The translations under genes were made by a program, and so were the position numbers. Source: Hyphomonas sp. (GTDB lineage: Bacteria; Pseudomonadota; Alphaproteobacteria; Caulobacterales; Hyphomonadaceae). Taken from it: a stretch of DNA of 64,000 nucleotides. Below, in pieces: positions 1 to 6,682 of this stretch; the first letter of the stretch is position 1, and each line of letters opens with the position of its first letter. Location: positions 186,001 to 250,000 of the forward strand of contig VMTE01000036.1 of NCBI GenBank assembly GCA_013791775.1, in the 5' to 3' direction. The notes below the pieces were generated by a model, which did no database searches, was not told the DNA's origin, and was given only the letters and a program-made list of their open reading frames with translations.

Positions 1-176
1 TCAAAGGCGAGACCGAAGGCGTGGACTGGGACGCCATCGGGTCGCGCAGCCCGGCCGGCCGCGTCGGCAGGCCGGAAGACATCGCGGGCCTCGCCATGTT
101 CCTGTCCTCGAAGGCCTCGGCCTATATCAACGGCCACACGATCCCGTGTGACGGCGGCATCGTCTCGGCGAGCTGA
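1..176 (+). CDS. SDR family oxidoreductase, C-terminal fragment
   Basis: The window opens inside this gene; the first complete codon is at position 3 and the TGA is at 174-176, leaving 57 residues. The fragment contains GRVGRPEDIAGLAMFLSS followed by YINGHTIPCDGG, the usual end of classical short-chain dehydrogenase/reductases: the helix that closes over the substrate and the final strand near the dimer interface. The catalytic Ser-Tyr-Lys and the NAD(P)-binding glycine motif lie upstream of the window, so the substrate cannot be judged. The family assignment is secure, the reaction is not. Confidence 0.85.
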   Translation, partial: KGETEGVDWDAIGSRSPAGRVGRPEDIAGLAMFLSSKASAYINGHTIPCDGGIVSAS

Positions 177-266
177 CCGCCACTGCGGCGGGCGTGCGCA
201 ATGTCCGCCTGCTGATCGAAAGCCGGGAGAGCGGCGCAAGCGACGCGGCCGGCGCGTTGTGTGCAG

Positions 267-296
267 GATCAATGCGTATTATATATGCGCATGATC
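267..296. promoter_or_regulatory. imperfect palindrome upstream of the CcdA/CcdB-like pair
   Basis: GATC-AATGCG and GCGCAT-GATC flank the AT-rich core TATTATATAT, forming an imperfect dyad that ends 22 bp before the antitoxin ATG. The AT core could serve as a -10 region. Ribbon-helix-helix antitoxins normally repress their own operon by binding such dyads, so this is the likely autoregulatory operator-promoter. The role is inferred from position. Confidence 0.45.
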
Positions 297-318
297 AATC
301 CGCCGCAGGAGCGCGTTC

Positions 319-543
319 ATGGCCGCGAAAGTCCGGGTCAGCCTGACTATTGACGAAGCCCTCATCGCCGAGGCGAAAGCCGTCGGGCTGAACCTCTCGG
401 CGGTGGCGGAGGAAGCGATCCGCTTGCGGACGCGCGCCGAAGAGATGCGGCTCTGGGCCGAACGCAACCGCGAGGCGCTTGAGGCCTGGGACAAGCGGAT
501 CGAGGAAGACGGTCTCTGGTCCGACGGGCTGAGGCTGTTCTGA
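319..543 (+). CDS. CcdA-like type II antitoxin
   Basis: This 74-residue protein begins with KVRVSLTIDEALIAEAKA, the beta-strand and first helix of a ribbon-helix-helix DNA-binding domain, followed by GLNLSAVAEEAIR as the second helix. The C-terminal half is charged (RAEEMRLWAERNREALEAWDKRIEEDG) and ends DGLRLF, as in CcdA proteins, where this flexible tail wraps the CcdB toxin. The toxin-like gene starts 3 bp after its stop, the usual antitoxin-first order. The start ATG at 319 sits shortly after an AT-rich dyad. In the known family CcdA neutralises CcdB and represses the operon; here both roles are inferred from homology and context. Confidence 0.8.
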   Translation: MAAKVRVSLTIDEALIAEAKAVGLNLSAVAEEAIRLRTRAEEMRLWAERNREALEAWDKRIEEDGLWSDGLRLF

Positions 544-546
544 GCC

Positions 547-843
547 ATGGCCGGCTACACGGTTCACAAGCTCAAGGGCGCGAAGCATCTCGTGGTGGTG
601 CTGCAGTATCCGGGGCTTGAAACCGGGGCGAGCGTGCTCGTTGCGCCGCTCTTTCCGGCGAGTGAGCTTCCGGAACTGGAGGTTATCACGCCGCGTGTCA
701 CGGTGCGCGGGGCGGATCACCTGATTGCCGTCCAGCTGCTCGCCGCCGTGCAGCGAAAGGATCTCGGGCCGGCAGAGCAAACGCTCGAGGCCCACGAATA
801 CGCCGTCGCCGATGCCATCAACAGGCTTTTCTTCGGCATCTGA
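547..843 (+). CDS. CcdB-like type II toxin
   Basis: A 98-residue protein directly downstream of the CcdA-like antitoxin with a 3-bp gap, so almost certainly cotranscribed. Its length and pattern match CcdB (about 100 residues): N-terminal strand YTVHKLKGAKHLVVVLQYPGL-type region, then VLVAPLFPASELPELEVITPRV, and a hydrophobic C-terminal helix ending INRLFFGI. Known CcdB poisons DNA gyrase through its extreme C-terminal residues (Trp-Gly-Ile in F plasmid); here the end is Phe-Gly-Ile, so an aromatic-Gly-Ile tail is conserved. Gyrase targeting is inference from that similarity. Confidence 0.75.
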   Translation: MAGYTVHKLKGAKHLVVVLQYPGLETGASVLVAPLFPASELPELEVITPRVTVRGADHLIAVQLLAAVQRKDLGPAEQTLEAHEYAVADAINRLFFGI

Positions 844-933
844 AGGGCGGGCGCACGGACTTGCTGACGGGGCGGCTGCGCGGGGCTAGGATGGGGGCCA
901 GGAGAATCACCCCGCGCCCAGAAAGGCCCGCCC

Positions 934-1230
934 ATGTCCAAGCCCCCCGTCGGCTCGAAAGCCAACCCCTCCCAGTTCGATGTGCTGCCGAAACTGGCCG
1001 AAGACGAGCCCTATTTCGTGATCCGGGCGCATGACCCGATGTCGTCGGCGCTGGTTGAGCTGCATGCCTATATCGGGGCAGGCCAGGCGGGCGCGGCGCA
1101 CAACAAGCTCGCCGAGATCATGGCGCTGACCTCGCAGAAACCGCCGCGCCCGGCTTCCAGCCCGAAATACCGCGAGACCTTTGCGATCTCGCTGGCGATG
1201 GAACAGTGGCGCGACGCCAACAAGGACTGA
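934..1230 (+). CDS. small conserved-looking hypothetical protein
   Basis: I do not recognise this 98-residue protein with certainty. It has the motif EDEPYFVIRAHDPMSSALVE followed by a helix-rich C-terminal part (LHAYIGAGQAGAAHNKLAEIM). There is no signal peptide or membrane segment. It starts 90 bp after the toxin-like gene and ends 10 bp before the acetyltransferase start at 1241, so it may be cotranscribed with it. Third-codon-position GC is high across the frame, which supports coding. No function is proposed. Confidence 0.65.
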   Translation: MSKPPVGSKANPSQFDVLPKLAEDEPYFVIRAHDPMSSALVELHAYIGAGQAGAAHNKLAEIMALTSQKPPRPASSPKYRETFAISLAMEQWRDANKD

Positions 1231-1240
1231 GCCTTCCGTC

Positions 1241-1837
1241 ATGCCGCTCGCCCCGATGATGCTGGAGAATGCCCACGTTCGCCTGCGGCCGTTCGAGCCG
1301 GAGCGCGACGGGCCGGAGCTGTACGCCCTGGCCAAACGGGCGCCGGAAATCTTCCGGCTCTGGTCGCACCGGGGCCCCGGTGACTGGGTGGGCGATTGGA
1401 TCGAGGTCATCCGTAAGCGGACGTTGGACGGCACGATGATCCCCTTCGCGGTGACCCGGCCGGAGGATGGCGCCTTCATCGGCATCACCAGCTGGCTCGA
1501 TCCGAACGAAGCCAGCAAGAGCGTCGAGGTGGGCATGACCTGCTATGCGCCGGAAGCGCAGGGCACCGTCGTGAACCCGTCTGCCAAACGCCTGCTGATG
1601 GGTCATGCCTTCGAGGATTGGGGCGCGCGGCGCGTGCAATACCAGGTCGATAACCGCAACGAGCGGTCCAAGGCCGCGGTGCTGAAACTCGGCGCGAAGC
1701 TGGAGGGCGTGCTGCGCAATCACAAGACCGTCTCGGACGGTTTCGTGCGCGACACCGCCTTTTTCTCGATCATCGACCGCGAGTGGCCGCAGGTGAAGGC
1801 CAGGCTCGACGCGCGCATCGCGGCGGCCGGCGCATGA
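1241..1837 (+). CDS. GNAT family N-acetyltransferase (RimJ/RimL type)
   Basis: A 198-residue cytosolic acetyltransferase. The start chosen is the ATG at 1241 (MPLAPMMLEN), because a longer in-frame reading from 1181 would overlap the preceding gene and adds non-conserved residues. The early HVRLRPFEPERDGPELYAL strand-helix, the central IGITSWLDP strand and the late pattern VQYQVDNRNERSKAAVLKLG, in which Asn-x-x-Ser contacts acetyl-CoA, are those of Acetyltransf_3 proteins that modify protein N termini or small amines. Its final ATGA overlaps the start of the DUF4169 gene, so the two are translationally coupled. The substrate is unknown. Confidence 0.85.
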   Translation: MPLAPMMLENAHVRLRPFEPERDGPELYALAKRAPEIFRLWSHRGPGDWVGDWIEVIRKRTLDGTMIPFAVTRPEDGAFIGITSWLDPNEASKSVEVGMTCYAPEAQGTVVNPSAKRLLMGHAFEDWGARRVQYQVDNRNERSKAAVLKLGAKLEGVLRNHKTVSDGFVRDTAFFSIIDREWPQVKARLDARIAAAGA

Positions 1838-2040
1838 CCACGCCGATCAATCTCAACAAGGCCCGCAAGGCGAAGGAAAAGGCAGACGCCGAACAGCGCG
1901 CAAAGGAAAACCGCGCGAAGTTCGGGCGCACGAAAGCCGAGAAGAAACTCGAAGCCGCGAAGGCCGAAAAACAGGCGAAGCTGGCCGACGGCCATCGCCG
2001 CGAATCGCCAGAATCAAAACACGGTCCGAAAGACGGTTAA
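1834..2040 (+). CDS. DUF4169 family protein
   Basis: A very basic, Ala/Lys/Glu-rich 68-residue protein starting MTTPINLNKARKAKEKADAE and continuing with ENRAKFGRTKAEKKLEAAK, which matches the DUF4169 pattern (NLrxxRKxxxR...ENRxxFGRTKAEK) restricted to alphaproteobacteria. It is predicted to be one long charged helix. The start ATG at 1834 overlaps the acetyltransferase stop by four bases (ATGA). An upstream in-frame start at 1783 would lie inside the acetyltransferase and is rejected. The function of the family is unknown to me. Confidence 0.85.
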   Translation: MTTPINLNKARKAKEKADAEQRAKENRAKFGRTKAEKKLEAAKAEKQAKLADGHRRESPESKHGPKDG

Positions 2041-2111
2041 AAAAGCGTTGACACACGGCCCCGGCTTTGCACTTCGTCTCTGGCGTTGTGTCAGATCGGG
2101 AGTGCGGGGCC

Positions 2112-2237
2112 ATGGTGAAAAACGTCTTGATGAAGACCGCTTTCAGCTTCGTCTCTTTCGGTGCCGGAATCATCTGGGGCATCGCCGCCGAAGCCAGCGC
2201 CGCCGGCCTGCCGCTGATCGGCGTGTTCCAGGGCTGA
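2112..2237 (+). CDS. small single-pass membrane protein (41 aa)
   Basis: A short frame running ATG at 2112 to TGA at 2235-2237. It encodes MVKNVLMKTAFSFVSFGAGI followed by IWGIAAEASAAGLPLIGVFQG, a basic N terminus and one hydrophobic segment of about 20 residues. A GGGAG-like stretch lies about 10 bp upstream and a TTGACA hexamer occurs at 2048-2053, but I see no good -10 to pair with it. It fills the gap between DUF4169 and the convergent lipoprotein gene. Small size makes this tentative; the hydrophobic profile is the main support. Confidence 0.45.
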   Translation: MVKNVLMKTAFSFVSFGAGIIWGIAAEASAAGLPLIGVFQG

Positions 2238-2248
2238 AGCGTTAACGC

Positions 2249-3256
2249 TCAACGCCCGCCGGTATCTTTCGCCCGGTCGATCAGGTTGTCCTCATAGCGT
2301 CCGCGTGACACGCGCTCGAGCGCGTCGAAGATCGCCTTGGCGTCCTTGTCCTTCAGCAGCGGTATGGCGCGGGCGAGTTCGGCGGCGCGAGCGTATTGCG
2401 AATGGGCTTCGGCCATGTCGCCGCGCGCTTCGGCGCAGGCGCCCCAGTTCGCCTGGATGCCGGGCGCATCAGGATACGCGGCCGCCAGTTCCTGCCACTG
2501 CGCGCAGGCGCCGATGAAATTGCCCTGCCGGGTCGCCTTCACCGCCGCCTCGAAACGCGGCTCGCCGGCTTCCTCGCCGACCAGCGGCTTGGTGACGATC
2601 TCTGCTCGGAAGCTGGTCATGTAGGGCGCGATGTCGAAGCGGAACTGGCGGACCGCTTCGGGGACGGCGTCGCGGATCAGGCCGTAGGGGGCATCGTAGG
2701 CACTGAGGGTTTCGTACACCACCGAGCCGACCTGACCGGTGGACTGGCCGGTGTCGGGATACTCGGCGAAGTCATAGCAGTCCTCGCGCTCGGCGGTGCC
2801 GCCCTTCACGGAGGTGAAGACCGGACGGTTCGTTGCAAGGTCGATGAGGCTGGCGCGCACTTCCACATCGACGATGTCCCTGACGCATTCCTGCTCGACG
2901 ATCGCATGGTGTTCGCAGTCGAACGGCGCATCGTATTCGACGCAGCGGCGTTCCGCCTCGTGGCGGATTTCGCCGCGATAGCTGGTCACAGCCACATCGC
3001 CTTCATAGAGGCCCTGGGGCTGATCGGGATCGCGCACCTCGAACCAGGGCCGGCCTTCCAGTTCGGTGCTGCGGATCAGCGCCTCGAACTCGGCTTCCGC
3101 CACGTCGCCGGCGGGGCCCTGGAAGCGGCCGGCGGCCACGTCCGTATAGTTCAGCGCTTCCGGAAAACCGGGGGCGGCGCGGCCGGAATAGTCATAGCCC
3201 GGCGTCTGGCAGGCGGCCAGGAGCCCGAGCAGGCCGAGAGCCAGAAAGCGCGTCAT
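2249..3256 (-). CDS. lipoprotein with TPR-like C-terminal region
   Basis: The start is placed at 3256 because MTRFLALGLLGLLAACQTPG is a textbook lipoprotein signal with lipobox LAAC; the upstream in-frame codon at 3277 only adds residues before it. The mature protein of about 317 residues has several Cys residues in the middle (VEYDAPFDCEHHAIVEQEC, REDCYDF) that may form disulfides in the periplasm. The last 100 residues contain AAVKATRQGNFIGACAQWQE and WGACAEARGDMAEAHSQY, helices of TPR type with the spacing of two to three repeats. It is probably an envelope scaffold or assembly factor; no specific function is assigned. Confidence 0.8.
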   Translation of the reverse strand: MTRFLALGLLGLLAACQTPGYDYSGRAAPGFPEALNYTDVAAGRFQGPAGDVAEAEFEALIRSTELEGRPWFEVRDPDQPQGLYEGDVAVTSYRGEIRHEAERRCVEYDAPFDCEHHAIVEQECVRDIVDVEVRASLIDLATNRPVFTSVKGGTAEREDCYDFAEYPDTGQSTGQVGSVVYETLSAYDAPYGLIRDAVPEAVRQFRFDIAPYMTSFRAEIVTKPLVGEEAGEPRFEAAVKATRQGNFIGACAQWQELAAAYPDAPGIQANWGACAEARGDMAEAHSQYARAAELARAIPLLKDKDAKAIFDALERVSRGRYEDNLIDRAKDTGGR

Positions 3257-3370
3257 GTTTACTCCTACTGATCCCACAGTTCAGACGTGACGCCCGCAGG
3301 CCCCGGCGTCAATGGTTGACGGCGCCGGTCCGGCCCCCCAATTGACGGCAAGCTGAAACAGGACACAGAC

Positions 3371-4477
3371 ATGACGCGCACCCTCTTTACCCCCTTCAAG
3401 CTGAACGGACTCCAACTGAAAAACCGGATCGTGATGGCGCCGATGACGCGCTCCTTCTCGCCGGGCGGCATTCCGGGCGAGAACGTTGCGGACTATTACG
3501 CCCGCCGCGCGGAGGCCGATGTCGGCCTGATCGTCACCGAGGGCACCACGGTGCGCCGGGGCGGCTCGTCGAACGATCCGAACGTGCCGAACTTCTTCAA
3601 GCCCGAAGCCCTCGCCGGCTGGGGCCGGGTGGTCGAGAAGGTGCACGCGAAGGGCGGGGCGATCGCGCCGCAGATCTGGCACCAGGGCATGGTGCGCAAG
3701 CCGGGCACCGGCCCGTTCCCGGACGCGCCGACCGACAGCCCTTCGGGTGTCACCCATTCCGGCAAGCAGGTGCTGGACGCGCCGACCACGGCGGAAGTGG
3801 ACGACATGGTGCTCGCCTATGCGGACGCAGCCGCCGATGCCAAGCGCCTCGGCTTCGACTCGGTGGAGATCCATGGCGCGCATGGCTACCTGATCGACGA
3901 ATTCTTTTGGGATGTGATGAACAAGCGCACCGACCGCTATGGCGGCAGCCTGCCGGAACGCGCGACCTTCGCGGCCGACATCATCCGGGAAATCCGTAAA
4001 CGGACGGGTCCGGACTTCCCGATCATCCTGCGTTACTCGCAGTGGAAGCAGCAGGAATATACCGCGCGCCTCGCCACCACGCCGGACGCGCTGGAGGCCT
4101 TCCTCAAGGTGTTCGTGGACGCGGGCGTCGACTGCCTGCACGTCTCGCAGCGCCGCTACTGGGAGCCTGAGTTCCCCGAGATCGACGGCGAGAACGGCCT
4201 CAACGGCGCCGGCTGGGCCAAGAAGCTCACCGGCCTGCCGACGATCACGGTCGGCTCGGTTGGCCTCAACGGCGATTTCATCAACGCCTTCGCCGGGCAG
4301 GGCGCGCCGCAGCGCTCGCTGGATGACCTGGAAGCCCGCCTCGACCGGGGCGAGTTCGATCTCGTCGCCGTCGGCCGCGCCATCCTTCAGGACCCCGACT
4401 GGGCGACCAAGGTGAAAGAGGGCCGCGTGTCCGAACTCTCCGACTATGACGCGAAATCGCTGGCGACGCTGTACTGA
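3371..4477 (+). CDS. NADH:flavin oxidoreductase, Old Yellow Enzyme family
   Basis: A 368-residue FMN-dependent TIM-barrel enzyme. The start TLFTPFKLNGLQLKNRIVMAPMTR is the conserved first strand with the FMN-contacting APMTR. The middle has GFDSVEIHGAHGYLIDEF (His-x-Ala-His-Gly, strand 5) and KRTDRYGGSLPER, a family signature, and the C terminus has the phosphate-binding ITVGSVG and FDLVAVGRAILQDPDW. Family members reduce the C=C bond of alpha,beta-unsaturated carbonyls or nitro groups using NAD(P)H. It stands alone between divergent and unrelated genes, so the physiological substrate cannot be inferred. Confidence 0.93.
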   Translation: MTRTLFTPFKLNGLQLKNRIVMAPMTRSFSPGGIPGENVADYYARRAEADVGLIVTEGTTVRRGGSSNDPNVPNFFKPEALAGWGRVVEKVHAKGGAIAPQIWHQGMVRKPGTGPFPDAPTDSPSGVTHSGKQVLDAPTTAEVDDMVLAYADAAADAKRLGFDSVEIHGAHGYLIDEFFWDVMNKRTDRYGGSLPERATFAADIIREIRKRTGPDFPIILRYSQWKQQEYTARLATTPDALEAFLKVFVDAGVDCLHVSQRRYWEPEFPEIDGENGLNGAGWAKKLTGLPTITVGSVGLNGDFINAFAGQGAPQRSLDDLEARLDRGEFDLVAVGRAILQDPDWATKVKEGRVSELSDYDAKSLATLY

Positions 4478-4496
4478 GGCAGAGTAAGGCTGGCTT

Positions 4497-4524
4497 GAAT
4501 GTAAGGCATTTTTGCCTTACATTC
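4497..4524. promoter_or_regulatory. perfect 12-bp inverted repeat, likely AbrB-antitoxin operator
   Basis: GAATGTAAGGCA (4497-4508) and TGCCTTACATTC (4513-4524) are exact reverse complements separated by TTTT. The dyad ends 5 bp before the antitoxin ATG at 4530, too close to leave a normal leader, so it would block translation initiation or transcription when bound. AbrB/MazE-type antitoxins typically autoregulate through such dyads. It has no 3' T-run beyond the loop and is not at a gene end suited to a terminator, although it does follow the OYE stop by 20 bp. Confidence 0.7.
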
Positions 4525-4529
4525 ACCGC

Positions 4530-4784
4530 ATGGGCATATTGAAGATCACGGCGAAGGGCCAGGTCACGTTCCGGAAGGACCTTCTGGAACACATGGGCGT
4601 GGGCCCGGGCGAACAGGTCAGTGTCGAAATGCTGCCGGATGGACGGATTGTCGTGCAGGCGGCGCCGTCCGCCGAGATTTCATCCGTGTTCGGTATGCTG
4701 AAAGGTGCGGGGCGCCGGCGACTCAGCGTAAAGGACATGAACGAGATCGCCCGGGAGGGCTGGTCGGGCCGCCGTCAGCCGTGA
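4530..4784 (+). CDS. AbrB/MazE-family antitoxin
   Basis: An 84-residue protein starting MGILKITAKGQVTFRKDLLE, the swapped-hairpin AbrB fold (kItsKGQvTiPkelre), followed by GVGPGEQVSVEMLPDGRIVV. The C-terminal tail (SSVFGMLKGAGRRRLSVKDM and NEIAREGW) is the usual toxin-binding extension seen in VapB-type partners of PIN toxins. The start at 4530 is preferred over the in-frame 4512 ATG-like codon because 4512 lies within the operator dyad. Its stop overlaps the PIN gene start (GTGA at 4781-4784), indicating translational coupling. Confidence 0.85.
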   Translation: MGILKITAKGQVTFRKDLLEHMGVGPGEQVSVEMLPDGRIVVQAAPSAEISSVFGMLKGAGRRRLSVKDMNEIAREGWSGRRQP

Positions 4785-5179
4785 AGATCACGGCGGACAC
4801 CAATATACTCGTCCGGGCGATTGTTGCGGATGATGCGAAGCAAGCGCGTCTTGCCCAGGCCCTGCTCGAGTCGGCGGAACGGATTGCGATCACGCCCGCC
4901 TGCCTCTGCGAATTCGTCTGGGTTCTGGCGCGGGGTTACGCCATCCCGCGCCCCGGGATCGCCGAGGCCATCCGGGGGCTGATGGACAGCGCCAAGGTCG
5001 AAGCCAACCGGGACGTGATCGCAGCGGGCCTTGCCGTCCTCGAAGACGGCGGGGACTTCGCCGACGGCGTGATCGCGCAGGAAGGCGCCGCGCTGGGGGG
5101 CGATGTGTTTGCGTCGTTCGATACGGAGGCCGTTGCCCTGATCCGTAAGCGTGGCGGGCAGGCGTTCGTCCCGGCGTGA
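4781..5179 (+). CDS. PIN-domain ribonuclease toxin (VapC-like)
   Basis: A 132-residue PIN-domain protein beginning at a GTG that overlaps the antitoxin stop by four bases. The acidic residues that bind the catalytic metal are visible: Asp6 in ADTNILVR, Glu44 in CLCEFVWVL, Asp95 in DFADGVIA and Asp114 in ASFDTEA. The known family cleaves RNA, often tRNA or rRNA, and is held inactive by the partner antitoxin. It is the second gene of an AbrB-PIN module with its own operator. All key residues are present, so the toxin looks intact. Confidence 0.88.
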   Translation: MKITADTNILVRAIVADDAKQARLAQALLESAERIAITPACLCEFVWVLARGYAIPRPGIAEAIRGLMDSAKVEANRDVIAAGLAVLEDGGDFADGVIAQEGAALGGDVFASFDTEAVALIRKRGGQAFVPA

Positions 5180-5348
5180 TGGGGCCGCTCAAACGGGCCT
5201 GTGCGGCCCGCTGCGGGATCCAGATCGGTGAGGTGACGCGCGCGTTCCGCCCTCTTCGGGATCGATGCAAGCCGTTGCCCTCCACCTCCGCTTGTCAACT
5301 TCTGATTTGGATATTAGCTATCGGGTGGACGGGTTGTGGAGGTCTTGG

Positions 5349-6002
5349 ATGGCGCGGCGAATTAGAAGCAGGCAACCCGACGAAAGCAGCGCGGACACGC
5401 CGCGCGTCCAGTCGCCGGACGCCTTGCTGGAAGATGTTTCGCATGAACTGAAACTTCTCGACATCAAGCGCCGGTCAATACAGGAAACGACTGCACGACT
5501 TCCATGGCTGTATATCGCGGCGGTGTTTGTGGGAGCGTTTCTGGTGCTAAGTATCTTCGCAATTAGTCCATTGTTTATGTTTGTCTTTGGATCCCTCTTC
5601 GCCGGCGTAATGGCAAACATCACAGGGCCGATCGGCGCGTTGACGCTTCGCCGGAAAGCCTATCAGGAGGTGATGGATGTGCGCGAGCGCCTTTTCCCGA
5701 TGATGGCAAAGTTGCCGGCAGAGATTTCACCCGTTCTCTTCGGTGTGGCCGACATCCGAATGACTGGATTGCAGCTGTCCAGCAGCACACTGAAATTCCG
5801 TGAGCTGAAGGAGTCCATGATGGATACCAAAGGTGGAATCGCCATTGGCTTCTACAAGTATGTTGGCATGGCGTTCCGGGGTTTGGATGGGCAGATTGAC
5901 CTTGGCCACCTGGCGTTGCGGCGGCAGGATTGGCTGGTGCGTGCAAGATTGAAGGGTGTCAGTGACGCTCAGATCGTCGAGGCCCTCGGTTCCATCGTCT
6001 GA
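5349..6002 (+). CDS. AT-richer hypothetical membrane protein
   Basis: I place the start at the ATG at 5349 (MARRIRSRQPDESS) because GGAGG at 5338-5342 sits six bases before it; an ATG at 5265 lacks such a site. The 217-residue product has a hydrophilic N terminus of about 45 residues, two hydrophobic segments around residues 50-90 (LPWLYIAAVFVGAFLVLSIF and SPLFMFVFGSLFAGVM) and a cytosolic C-terminal part. Base composition is visibly AT-richer than the flanks, suggesting recent acquisition, possibly with the adjacent toxin-antitoxin genes. I do not recognise the family. Confidence 0.7.
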   Translation: MARRIRSRQPDESSADTPRVQSPDALLEDVSHELKLLDIKRRSIQETTARLPWLYIAAVFVGAFLVLSIFAISPLFMFVFGSLFAGVMANITGPIGALTLRRKAYQEVMDVRERLFPMMAKLPAEISPVLFGVADIRMTGLQLSSSTLKFRELKESMMDTKGGIAIGFYKYVGMAFRGLDGQIDLGHLALRRQDWLVRARLKGVSDAQIVEALGSIV

Positions 6003-6063
6003 GCCTTGCCACGGTTAGCCGATGGTCATCCCTCGAACCGCGCGGCGCTGTTGCATCTTTCAC

Positions 6064-6615
6064 TCATGCTTTTCCGTAGGCCTCTTTCAGCCAGGCTTTC
6101 ACCTCGGCATCGAAATCCGCGGCGCTTTCGAGCCTGACCTTGTGGGTGCACATGGCGCCCGGCTTCTCGGGCAGCAGACGGTCCGTGCCCGGATGGCCCT
6201 TGAGATTGAGTCCAAGGTCGATGCGGGTTTTCGAGGCCGGTACGACATTGGCGAACTTCTTGTTGCGCCGGAGGCTGACGGCGGTCTTGCCGGGGTCGAT
6301 GCCGACATCGGGGCCGAGCCCGGCGGCGTAGTGCGCGATGGCCTCATAGAGCGGGCGCAGGGTCTCCTTGCCCTTGTACTGGCCGTCCAGCATGTCGTTC
6401 GGGTCGGCCTCGAACCGGCCCTTGGCCGCCTGGCAGATGAAGCTCGCATGGCCGTGGCCAATGCCGTGCGCGGTTTTCAGCAGGGCGATCTGGTCGCTGA
6501 ACTTGTCGAGGCCGCTCGCCTGGACGAGCGCCACCCAGTGCTCCAGCGGCTGGCCGGTCCTGGCCAGCAAGCCGTTCTTCATGCCGTCCATCAGCTCTTC
6601 GTCTGATTTTGCCAT
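6064..6615 (-). CDS. DUF4287 plus DUF5655 domain protein
   Basis: Starting at the ATG at 6615 (MAKSDEELMDGMKNGL), the 183-residue protein has an N-terminal part with TGQPLEHWVALVQASG and TAHGIGHGHASFICQAAKG, the DUF4287 pattern, and a C-terminal part (RPLYEAIAHYAAGLGPDV to the RRNKKFANVVPASKTRIDLGL region) matching DUF5655. The two domains commonly occur together in small cytosolic bacterial proteins of unknown activity. It is divergent from the helicase gene, with 67 bp between starts. No catalytic residues are assigned. Confidence 0.85.
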   Translation of the reverse strand: MAKSDEELMDGMKNGLLARTGQPLEHWVALVQASGLDKFSDQIALLKTAHGIGHGHASFICQAAKGRFEADPNDMLDGQYKGKETLRPLYEAIAHYAAGLGPDVGIDPGKTAVSLRRNKKFANVVPASKTRIDLGLNLKGHPGTDRLLPEKPGAMCTHKVRLESAADFDAEVKAWLKEAYGKA

Positions 6616-6682
6616 CGCATCCCCCTGTTTTTTGATGCCCGGGGAACCTAACACAATCGCCAGTCCCTGCTATACGTTCCCG

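Noticed and set aside
2048..2080. A sigma-70 promoter with TTGACA at 2048
   Set aside because: No acceptable -10 hexamer lies 16-18 bp downstream.
4501..4524. A terminator for the OYE gene at the AbrB dyad
   Set aside because: There is no T-run after the stem, and the dyad abuts the antitoxin start, so an operator role fits better.
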